Source of the DNA: Cordilura impudica
Taxonomy: Eukaryota > Arthropoda > Insecta > Diptera > Scathophagidae
Length of the DNA stretch: 64,000 nt
Direction of reading: 5' to 3'
Assembly (NCBI GenBank): GCA_963682025.1
Contig: OY821522.1
Span: 30,360,701 to 30,424,700 of the forward strand
Part shown: positions 1 to 9,349 of the stretch, one piece after another
Numbering within the stretch: position 1 is the stretch's first letter
How the letters are laid out: each line of letters begins with the position of its first letter
The notes under the pieces: generated by a model
Databases searched by the model: none
Told to the model about the DNA's origin: nothing
The model's input: only the letters and a program-made list of their open reading frames with translations
Made by a program: the position numbers and the translations under genes

Positions 1-650
1 AATTTTCATTTTCCACTTTCCATATTCCATTTTTCATATTTCATTTTCCATTTTCAATTTTTCATTTTTTTCATTTTTCATCTTTCATTTTTTAATTTTC
101 ATTATCCATTTTCCACTTTCCATTTTTAATTTTTCAATTTTCATTTTCCATTTTTCGTTTTGAATTTTTCAATTTCCATTTGCCATTTTTCATTTTTCAA
201 TTTTCGTTTTCCATTTTTCATTTTTCAATTTTCATTTTCCATTTTTAATTTTTCAGTTTTCGTTTTCCATTTTTCATTTTCCGTTTTTCATATTTCAATT
301 TTCATTGTCAATTTTTCATATTTCATTTTTCAATTTTCATTTTCCATTTTTCATTTTTCAATTTTCATTTTTCATTTTCCACTTTTCAATTTTCATTTTC
401 CATTTTTCAATTTTCATTTTCCTTTTTTAATTTTTCAGTTTTCGTTTTCCATTTTTCATTTTTCAATTTTCATTGTCCGTTTTCCATTTTTCATTTTCCA
501 TTTTTAATTTTTAATTTTCATTTTTCATTTTTCATTCTCCATTTTTCAATTTTCATTTTCCAATTTCCATTTTGCATTTTCCATTTTTCAATTTCCATTT
601 TTCATTTTCCATTTTCCATTTTTCCATTTCCATTTTGCGTTTTCCATTTT
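1..650. repeat. TTTTCATTTTCC-type imperfect tandem array
   Basis: The stretch is built almost only of short units such as TTTTCATTTTCCATTTTTC in irregular order. It reads open in one frame as a Phe/Ser/Ile/His-rich string, which follows from the unit composition and is not evidence of a gene. It abuts the 5' end of a HINE-A copy at a T-run. The same array type recurs near 25.0-26.0 kb, again touching HINE-A ends. Confidence 0.9.
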
Positions 651-2570
651 TATACCCTCCACTCCAGTGTGCAGAGGGTACATATAAGTTTGTCATTCCG
701 TTTGTAATAATTAGAAAAAAAAAATTTGGACCCCATAAAATATATATATATTTGTGATCCTTATAACAACCGTTGATATAGCGATGTCCGTCTGTCCGTC
801 TGTCCGTCTGTGGAAATCACGATGACGGCATCAATCGGGCAGCTAGGGTGCTCGTTGGCATAAAAAATGATTCACTAACATCCTGAAAAGTTTGCTATTT
901 AAAATCGTCCAAATCGGTCGATTAGGGCCCGAGATTTGAATGAAGAACTAAAAAAAGTCTTGAAAAAATATAATTTTCTATGTTGTTCTTGTCACGATCA
1001 CGCCCTCAATAGGACAGCTAGGGTGATAATTTTTATTGAGAATGATTCACCAAATTCATGGGAAGATTTCTACTTCAAAAATGATTAAAATCGGTGGAAC
1101 AGGTCCAGGGAAATCTATGAAAAATTAAAAAAAAAAATGAAAAACATGATGTTTCCATATTGTTCTTGTTGTTATTCTAAATGTTGCATTGTTGTCATAG
1201 CTGGACTTGTTGTTTTTGTGGTCGTTGTGGTAATAATATAATAAAAACAAACCCTTTGTACATTTTTTTGTCAACTCTGGTAGACAAATTTAAAAGTCTC
1301 CATTGTTTTGGCATCACTAAAAAAATTTGTTAGATCATTTCTGTCATTGCCACGAGCCTGCATGTAAAATTTCAGAGCGATTGGGTCACGGGAAAGTTGC
1401 TAAAATCGATCGGGCAGCTAGGGTGCTCGTTTGCATAAAAAATGATTCATTAACATCCTGAGAAGTTTGCTATTTAAAATCGTCCAAATCGGTTGATAAG
1501 GTCCCGAGAATTGGGTGAAGAAGTAAAAAAAGTCTTGAAAATATATTATTTGTTTATGTTGTTCTTGTCACGATCACGCCCTCAGTGGGATAGCTAGGGT
1601 ACTTGTTATGATTTAAGCTGCGTTCACACTATGTGTTTTGCTTGTGTTTTTCTTATTTTTTTAGCACGTGCAATTTGTACACATAGTGTGAACCCTTTCA
1701 AAAATTGTTTATGTACAACACATTCGGCAATACATATGTAAATTTTTCAATTAGGGCAGGTTCTATTTTGGCATGACAACCATATGAAAATAAACACTTC
1801 TTGTGGCGAAAGAAAAACAGAGTAAATTATAAAGATAAATATTGAAAGAAAAATAAATTGTTCAATATTAATTAACAATTAAAAAATATATAAAATATAT
1901 AACTCTCTTTTTAACACTAATTTTTTGTAAATCGTAAATTAAATCAGCTATTGTTTACATTAAAGGTTATGTCAATTGTGTGTAAAACGCCAATTTTGAC
2001 ACACACGCGGAATTACGTATGGATCGTAAAATTGAATTTACATATGCAAAATACACATAGTGTAAACGCACCTTTACTAACGTCATGAGAAGGTTTCTGT
2101 GTGAAAAAGCATGAAAATCGGTTTAACAGGTCCCGAGAAATTATTGAAAAGGTAAAAAAAATTTAAAATATATGTTTCTCTATTGTTCTTGTTGTTATTC
2201 TAAATGTTGTATTTTTCTCATAGTTGAACTTGTTGTTTTTGCGGTCGCTGTGGTAATAATATAATAAAAAAAATATCCCACAAAAAACTCTGGTAGGAAA
2301 ATTTAAAAATTTTCATTGTTTTGTCATCATTGAAAAAATTTGTTATGTCATTTTTGTCGTCGCCACGAGCCTGCCTATAAAGTTGCAGATCGATTGGCTC
2401 ACGGGAAAGGGGCTAAAAATCGATCCAAAATTTTGTCGACAAGCAGACACTACCAGTTAATATAAAGGCAGTAAATAAAGGGAGTAAAAGTTCACCAACA
2501 ATTTAAAAAACAAATTTTTATGTATTAATTTATTTAAAGAAAAAAAATAATTAAATGAAATAGTAATAAT
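651..2570 (+). mobile_element. HINE-A copy 1 (Helentron-like non-autonomous element, 3'-truncated)
   Basis: It starts with TATACCCTCCACTCC, then a (TA)n tract, a short core and a GTCCGTCTGTCC microsatellite, which is the layout of dipteran mini-me/DINE-1 elements. It matches the 5' kilobase of the two longer copies at 15.2 kb and 50.9 kb. A block of about 560 bp is present twice in tandem (about 838-1400, and again from about 1407 to 2430 around a nested MITE). Similarity to the other copies fades near 2.57 kb, so the hairpin-bearing 3' end is missing. There is no coding capacity. The 3' limit is approximate. Confidence 0.75.
1616..2073. mobile_element. MITE with TTA target duplication, nested in HINE-A
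   Basis: The terminal inverted repeats are imperfect, about 25 bp: AGCTGCGTTCACACTATGTG at the left and AGGTGCGTTTACACTATGTG read from the right. TTA flanks both sides (1613-1615 and 2074-2076). A further copy of the terminal motif lies inverted near 1679-1696, so the left end can fold on itself. A 3-bp TTA duplication suggests a PIF/Harbinger-mobilised MITE. There is no ORF. Confidence 0.75.
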
Positions 2571-3003
2571 AATAAAAAAAATAATATACAATACAAAAAA
2601 AAAGAATATATAAATAAAATAAAATAAAGATAAATGCATTCATAGCATTATAATATATATAAAAGGTCAATGTTTTCTAACCGTAACCGTAACGAGTCAG
2701 TTGTTTTTTTTTACATGAAAATCATTTAAAACAGTTACCGAACGTAACCGGAACGTCCCAAAATTTTTCATGTGAAAAAAAGGCTGACACGTTACGTAAC
2801 AGTTACATGTCGCTAACTTGTTCTTTACACAGGCTACTGCTTTTGCAGCCAACTTCAGGTCTATTTATATAGTTTCGTAAGCATAACTGATAAAATTGTC
2901 TCTATTATTTTTTGCTGTAAGTAATAAATTATAAATATACTGAATTTGCAAACTAAAATGGATACATATATTGGAGGTGCTTTAATACAAAAGAGTTAAC
3001 GAA
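2571..3003. other. AT-rich spacer with a small inverted repeat
   Basis: No gene is visible. Between about 2680 and 2815 two arms pair imperfectly: CGTAACGAGTCAG with a T-run and ACATGAAAA on the left, and the complementary TTTTCATGT, A-run and CTGACACGTTACG on the right. This may be a small foldback MITE; no target duplication could be fixed. Confidence 0.4.
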
Positions 3004-3843
3004 AAAAAAAACAACTCTACAACATCAACAATGACAGTCATATGTTCTTCAAATAGAAAAAAAACTGCAAGTGTGTTTTGTTGGCTACAAAACAAAAATA
3101 GTGTTGACAATATAACAAAATATGTAAAAGAAATTAGTGCTATGAAATATTTTATTTTGTTTAAAAAAAAATCGCAAAATGAAAGGCTATAATTCCATTA
3201 ATAATCAAAAGGGGTTAAATTAATTTATTTATTTTTACGTTATACTAATGCATTTTAAATAAGTAAAAGTGATTGTATATTTAAATAAAAATGCATTTGT
3301 ATTATATGTTGCTGTCGTAATCAGAAAAATCAAGTAGCTGACTATACGACTACAAATGCTGCTGCCAGCAGTCGTCTATGTGTTTCATTCCTGATGTTGC
3401 ATTTTTTTGCGAGCAATACTTACATACATATATTCTAAATAAAGAAATAATATTTAATATACGATCGGTCTAAAACTTTTCACTTAGAGCCACAGTTAAA
3501 TTCAAAACAACAAAAACCCATATATTTTGTGCATAAAGTTTAACATTAAATGTGCTTTTCTTAAATGTCTATATATTTTTTCTCATTCATTTCTGACCAT
3601 CTTCAATGTAAATTTACCAAAGTTTTTTTTTATTGCAATATGTATATAAAACTTAAAAATTTAATATTTTTTATTGTGTATTAACTTATTATTCTGCGAT
3701 TTTCATTAAATCACAAAATGATACAAATTGGCACTACTCTTTCAAAAACAGAAAACTTCTAAATCAGTTTGAAAACAGTTGATCTGTAAAACTGTGTGTG
3801 AAATTGTGTCAAATAAAATTACAAATATTAATAAATATAATAA

Positions 3844-3874
<31 letters not shown>

Positions 3875-5189
3875 TATTAATTTTGTTAAGAATTAGCAGA
3901 AAATTGATTTTCCATTTCATTTATAAAGAATTCTGCCATATTTTGTTAAAGGGAAAATCCATTTTTGTTATATTAAAAAAAACAGACTTGCATTTAATTT
4001 TTCCGTGACTGCCTCAATAATTGCGTAGATGCCACCACAATATTTTTTCTAATTAAATATTAACCAATATCTAACTAGAAATATGATTTATTCTGACTAA
4101 AAAGTTCCAATTAAAAGTTATTCAGCCCAATTATGAATATTCTCAAGGAATTTCTTTCTCACGGAAAATACATTTCTCGAGAAAAAAATTCCTCTAATTA
4201 TAAATTCCGCGTGAACAAAAAATGATTAACTGGCATCATCGTATTTCGAAGCCACTTGCTTTGCTTATTGACAATTAATTTTCTATTTTTTGTGTGTGTG
4301 CAAACGACCCTACAATAAATGACCCAATAAACATTTTTGTTTGCTATCAACTTGAGGTGCATTTGAAATCAAATACATTTCTCAAATCTCCAATGTTAAT
4401 TCTCAAATGCCCTCAATAGTTCGAATATAGTCTTCTCAACTTAAAAGGCACATTTTTTATATGGCGATTTTCATAGTTATCAAATTGAGAAATTTGTGAT
4501 TCTCAACTTGATAGCAAAGAAATATTTCCAATCGGTATCAAATGGAAGGTACGGAATTGCCATATTAAAAAATATTATACTAATTTTAGAAATAAAAACA
4601 ATGTACTTTTTTTAATGTTTCAATTTAATTTATTATATATTTAACATTATTATGTACATATTTAACATTAAATGTACATATTATGTACATTTTTTAAAAT
4701 CTAGAATTAAAAATAAATGAATTAATTAGTTGTACATTTTTTGAAAAATTCGACAAAAAGCAGAAATAATTAAAAATATATCAATTAATTATTTGTACTT
4801 TTTTGGCATCTTTTAATTTAATTTATTATTTATGACATATTTAAATAATATCTCAAACTTAACACAAATCGTATTCAAGTTGAAAAAATGTTTGGTCTCA
4901 AGTGGAGAAAAGTGTTGGATATCCAATTGAGAGTAAAAATGTTTCTCAAAGATTGGAAAAAATGTTAAGTCTCAACTTGATGTCAAGTTGAAAGCAAACA
5001 AGGAGAAAAATTGTACAACCCAAATTGAGAATTACATTTGACATCAATTTGAGAACTTAACTTTTCTCCAACATTGGAGAAATAATATTTCAATGCATAC
5101 TGGGGAATGACCGAAACTAACACATAAACAGTTTTTTTTCTATTTGAAAAACATATGACTGTCATTGTTGCTGTTGTAGGGTTGTTTTT
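3004..5189. mobile_element. Long-inverted-repeat element, about 2.2 kb, non-coding
   Basis: Inverted repeats of about 60 bp bound the region. The left arm includes CAACAATGACAGTCATATGT followed by TTCAAATAGAAAAAAAACTG, and the right arm near 5110-5185 is its reverse complement with few changes. The interior is AT-rich and contains a (TA)n run near 3845-3873. Toward the right there are many variants of CTCAACTTGATAGCAAA and TTGAGAA (4340-5090). No protein is recognisable. A HINE-B sits immediately to the right, so the original right flank and any target duplication are hidden. Confidence 0.5.
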
Positions 5190-5984
5190 TATACCCTATA
5201 CCACTATGTGGTTTGGGTATAATGACTTTGTGCTGCTGTTTGTAACTACCAAAAATATTTCACCTAGACCCATCTTTAATTATACCGATCGAATCAGAAT
5301 CACTATCTGATTCGATTTAACGATGTCCGTCCGTCCGTCCGTCTGTGTGTCCATGCAAAGCTTGTAATCAAACTGCAGGTAGCAAATATGAATATATTTT
5401 GATGAAATTTGGTACATAGGCTTTTATCGGCCATGGGATGAACGTTATTGAAATTGGTGAGAAGCGGTCCATGTTCAGACCTAGCAACCATACAAATGAC
5501 CCCTATGAAATCGACTTAAATTGCCATAAGATCCAAATTATCATATAAATCTTAGTCAAATTGGGTTTGTATGTGTTTATTACATCCATTAATCAGTAGT
5601 CCAAAAATGATCCCTATAGGACAACTCTTAGTCATAGGCCCCATATAGAGCTGCTTCCCGATCTTCACTTAAATCTATCAAAAAAACAAAAATATTGCAC
5701 TGATTCTTCTAAAATTTTGATTGTATATATTTTTGCAAAATACAAGAGACCTTACCAAACATGGTCAGGATCGGTCCATTTTTGGGCCAAGTACCCATAT
5801 AGATATAGCATCCGGTATGAACTTTTTCATACCCGAAGGCAAAAAATTAATAACAATGGCACCCAAATTTGGTTTATGCTTATTTTCTATATCTAATTAG
5901 TTGGACATTAGATGTACGGTCTCTCAACGCATGGTATAGGGTATCGTATAGTCGGTCTAGACCGACTATAACTTTTTTACTTGT
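5190..5984 (+). mobile_element. HINE-B copy 1 (Helentron-like non-autonomous element)
   Basis: It opens with TATACCCTATACCACTATG and carries a GTCCGTCCGTCCGTC microsatellite about 130 bp in. It closes with the inverted subterminal repeat TGGTATAGGGTATC, the hairpin TAGTCGGTCTAGACCGACTA and the end ACTTGT, followed by T. The 13-bp subterminal inverted repeats, the GTCY tract near the 5' end and a 3' stem-loop are the diagnostic layout of DINE-1-like (Helentron-derived) elements. Five further copies lie in this window. No ORF is conserved. Confidence 0.85.
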
Positions 5985-6189
5985 TTTAAATTTTTTTCGT
6001 TAAATAGCACTATTTGTAAATTACCGGGTATTATTTATTATTGGTTATCGGAAAGTGAAGTTAATTCTAAAGTGTTAACTTAAATTGTTAAAATAAACAG
6101 AAATATAGACAGAAATAAAGTTAATACTTTCTACATATATATTAAAAAAAAAAAGCTGATTATTTAAATGATTCAAGTGATATCGCACA

Positions 6190-6727
6190 CAGAATGTTCA
6201 GAGTTTAATATGAAAAATAACTGCGCAAACGTGTTGTCCAATGACTTTGCCTCCTCTCGGGATTCTAATAAGAGAAAGGGAGGTTCAATTGGTTTGGAGG
6301 CTACAAGTTTAGGTTTTAGAAAGGTAAGTAATATATTAAATTAAAACTTCAAGTTAATTTTTGTTGTTTCTTTAGGACTCTTCAAAATATGTCAGTGAAT
6401 TCGTTAGTCCCATTCTCAATTGTTTAAACGATCAATATTTACGTGTCCGGTATTTTGCGTGTGATCCTTGTATAACTTGGTGGCATGTTCCTCCATTATA
6501 CCCTTCTCCGATTTATTTCCTGCTGGCGTCTTGTGACCTATTCCTGTTGGATTGTTTACTTAAAAATATTGTTATAGAATCTTCACAAACTTTCAATCTA
6601 GAAGCTTTTATACCTCTTCTTAAGGAACGCATTTATGTAAAGAATTATATTGTGCGACAATATGTTATATCCTGGATTGCGATTGTGAATGCTGTACCTG
6701 AAAATAATATGGTTATCTATTTGATAT
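6190..6727 (+). pseudogene. Vac14: Vac14 (PIKfyve complex scaffold) pseudogene, 5' part
   Basis: Conceptual translation gives RKGGSIGLEATSL, then after an intron KYVSEFVSPILNCLND and VRYFAC, and later LLKNIVIESSQTF, FIPLLKERIY and ISWIAIVNAVPENNMV. These follow in order the N-terminal HEAT-repeat region of Vac14, the scaffold of the PIKfyve-Fig4 complex that makes PI(3,5)P2 on endosomes. A 52-bp GT-AG intron (6324-6375) is retained, so this is a DNA-level copy and not a retrocopy. The reading frame is lost around 6460-6540. The gene is cut at 6727 by a gypsy element and resumes at 12519. The identification is by remembered family sequence; a database alignment would settle it. Confidence 0.75.
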
Positions 6728-6978
6728 TGTCACACACGGTACATTTATTACCCAATGAATAAAACGAGTTTAATTTATTTATTCAAGTTATTTTATTTTT
6801 AATTAATATATATAGCACAAAAGGTTTTTAATAAAAGAACATTAATACGACCGACTTGCTTGCTTGTTCGAACGATACTCGAATTAGAGTTTTTTTTCTA
6901 TTCACATGTGTGAGTGATCAAAAGAAAGAAGACAATAAGAATATTGCACAGTGTTGCATTTTCAAATACACTGTGACA
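6728..6978 (-). repeat. 3' LTR of gypsy element 1
   Basis: It is 251 bp and bounded by TGTCACACAC and ACACTGTGACA on the plus strand. It is the downstream LTR relative to the coding strand, starting 19 bp past the pol stop codon. No base difference from its partner was seen. Confidence 0.95.
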
Positions 6979-6997
6979 GCTCGGCCAATGCTGACCC

Positions 6998-9349
6998 TCA
7001 ATCGTCCTCGATTTCGTCGGATAGATCGTCAGGGTTTTCATCAAGGGTTGGATAACTGCTGCACCACGGCTTGATCTTTTCGGCTGAGTATACTGAAGAA
7101 AACTTACGGCTTGTGATTTGGATACCTGGGACATCTTCTATTAAATAACGATCGTTTCCCAGAACTTTAGCAATGACATAGGGACCTCTGAATTTCGGCT
7201 CAAGTTTTCGAGAGTCGCCTGTGGCGGGTGCCTCATTTTCAATTACGACGATGTCGTTTACGGTGTATTGTCTTGGTGTAGCGTGTTTGGAGTTAAAACG
7301 TTTTTCCCACTTTTCACGCTCTTTACGAATATTCTCAACAGCCAGATTACGTTTTTCGGCTATCGGTAGTGAAGTATCAATGTTGTCATCATGGATGGCG
7401 GCTACCAAATGGTTTTCTACGATATCACGAAGTTTGAAGTCAAACACGAGTTCATTGGGTGTAAAGCCTGATGTCGAGTTCCTTTGGGAGTTTACGGCCC
7501 ATTGGAGCTCGCGTAAAGTAAGATCCCAATCCTTTGGATTTTCAACGGTTGTACGGATGTATGTTAAAATTGTCTGGTTAGCACGTTCAACTTGTCCGTT
7601 GGCCCTTGGGGTGCGGACGGCGGTTTTAATATGTTTCAGAGAATTACGTTTACAAAAGTCCTCAAAAGACTGAGAGGTGTAAGCAGTACCTCTGTCGCTG
7701 ACGATGAATTTCGGAAGACCAAAGTAAGAGGTTATCTCATTAAGTGCGTTGATAACGGGAGCGGTTTTTGTAGTTCGTACGGCCTTGACTATTAAATACT
7801 TGCTAAATGGATCGGATATAGCGAGAACATAGCATTGTCCTCTCTTACTCCTAGTAAAAGGACCAAGGTGATCGATGTGCACGGTTTGAAACGGGATCGG
7901 TTCTATTTCACTATAGTGTAAACGGGCTTCGGACTTACCACTACGGTTTTTGTTGTAACAGCAAGTTATACAGCTAGCGATGTACTCTTTAGTATATTTT
8001 CTAATTTTCGGAAACCAAAATTTTTGTTGTATTCGTTGAATAGTCTTGTCCAACCCAAAATGACCCATGTCGTCGTGAGAGTATTTTACGATTCTCCATC
8101 TAATGTCTTTTGGAATTACAAGATTAAGACCTTCTTTGTCCTTATAGTATAATCGGTGATTACGTAAACAGTATTCGGATCTGATTTGTTTTTCCTGATC
8201 GGATTTTAAATCTCCTTTCAGTACCGCAATTAGATTTAGAAGTTTCTCATCCCTTAACTGCATTGTAACGACCCAGTCATCCACCCCAGCTGTGACCTTC
8301 ATAATAAATCCGGCTGGTTCTATTTCGGTTGGGGGTTTATCGGGGGCATGGCTTAAAGCGTCCACGTGTGCCATTCGACTCCCCTCCCGATGAACCAAAG
8401 TAAAGTCAAACTCTTGGATTCGCATCCACCATCTAGCTATTTTCGGTTTCAGCTCTTTGTTGGCTTTTACCTTGGCAACAGCCGAACAATCAGTTACCAA
8501 TCGGAATTGTTTACCCAACAAATAAATTCTAAAACGATCAAGCACCTCAACTACGGCAAGAGCTTCGAGCTCATAACTATGATAACGGCTTTCGGCGTCG
8601 GTACAGTGGCGACTATAATAAAACACGGGTTTCCACTGTTTACCATCAACGGATTGTAACAAAATACCAGCGAGGCCCAAACTACTAGCATTGGTGTGTA
8701 CTTCATGGTGAGCCTTACTGTCATACAGTGCCAGAACCGGTTGTTGAGTAAGAATTTCTACGAGTTTCCCGAAAGATTCCTGTTGTTCTGGGTCCCAAAC
8801 AAAGACATTTTCATTTTTACGTAGTAGCATCGTGATTGGTTTAGATATTAATGAATAGTGTTGAACGAATTTTCTAAAAAACCCAGTTAAACCCAAGAAT
8901 CTTCTTACCTCGGTTATGTTGGTCGGTGGACGGAAATTTTTAATGGCACTTATCTTATCATCACCTGGTCGAATACCATTTCCATCGATTATGTGTCCCA
9001 GATGGGAAATTCTAGTTGCCAGAAAATTACATTTGTCAAATCGAAGCGTAAGACCACTTTCGGCCAAAATCTTAAGAAATCTATCCAGACGTGATAGACC
9101 TTCTTCAATTGTCTTACTAGGGATTACGATATCGTCTAAATAAGCCAAAATCTGACCAGGCTCCATTTTCGAAATCAGCTTGTTCATGACGGACTGAAAA
9201 ACAGCTGGGGCATTCACGAGCCCGAACGGCATACGATTGTATTCGAAGTGACCATCATGAGTAACAAAAGCGGTAAATTTCTTAGAACTTTCTTCGACCT
9301 CAATTTGATGATATCCCATGCGTAGATCTAATGTTGTAAAATTGCTCAT
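6998..9349 (-). pseudogene. Gypsy pol: RT core, RNase H, integrase (frame-shifted from gag-pro)
   Basis: This is an open frame of about 780 residues. RT palm motifs are LDLRMGYHQ near residue 8 and the catalytic YLDD near residue 90. The RNase H region has VHTNASS where the family carries TDAS, so one catalytic Asp reads Asn (codon AAT). The integrase has an HHCC zinc finger ending CITCC, D in HIDHLGPF, D in VSDRGTAY, E in NGQVERANQT and a C-terminal GPY-like RGPYVIAKVLG. The frame does not connect with the upstream ORF: several RT finger codons between PILDEQ and NFTTLD are missing and the frame changes there. I judge this a lesion and not programmed frameshifting, because it lies inside RT. 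The frame begins within RT, so the start is only formal. Confidence 0.9.

Noticed and set aside
160..757. Phe/Ser/Ile-rich open frames in the TTTTCATTTTCC arrays (also 24898-25547 and 25592-25983)
   Set aside because: Purely compositional; the units lack stops when read in some frames.
3845..3873. (TA)n run as a promoter or origin
   Set aside because: A simple dinucleotide run in AT-rich DNA with no adjacent gene.
4983..5165. Small ORFs in non-coding elements (for example here, 13 kb, 22 kb, 30 kb)
   Set aside because: They are not conserved between copies, have no recognisable domain, and lie within inverted repeats or HINE sequence.
5190..5984. HINE-B as a non-LTR (mini-me) or classical TIR element
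   Set aside because: The ends show no poly(A) and no target duplication at two empty sites; subterminal repeats and a 3' hairpin fit Helentron-type elements better.
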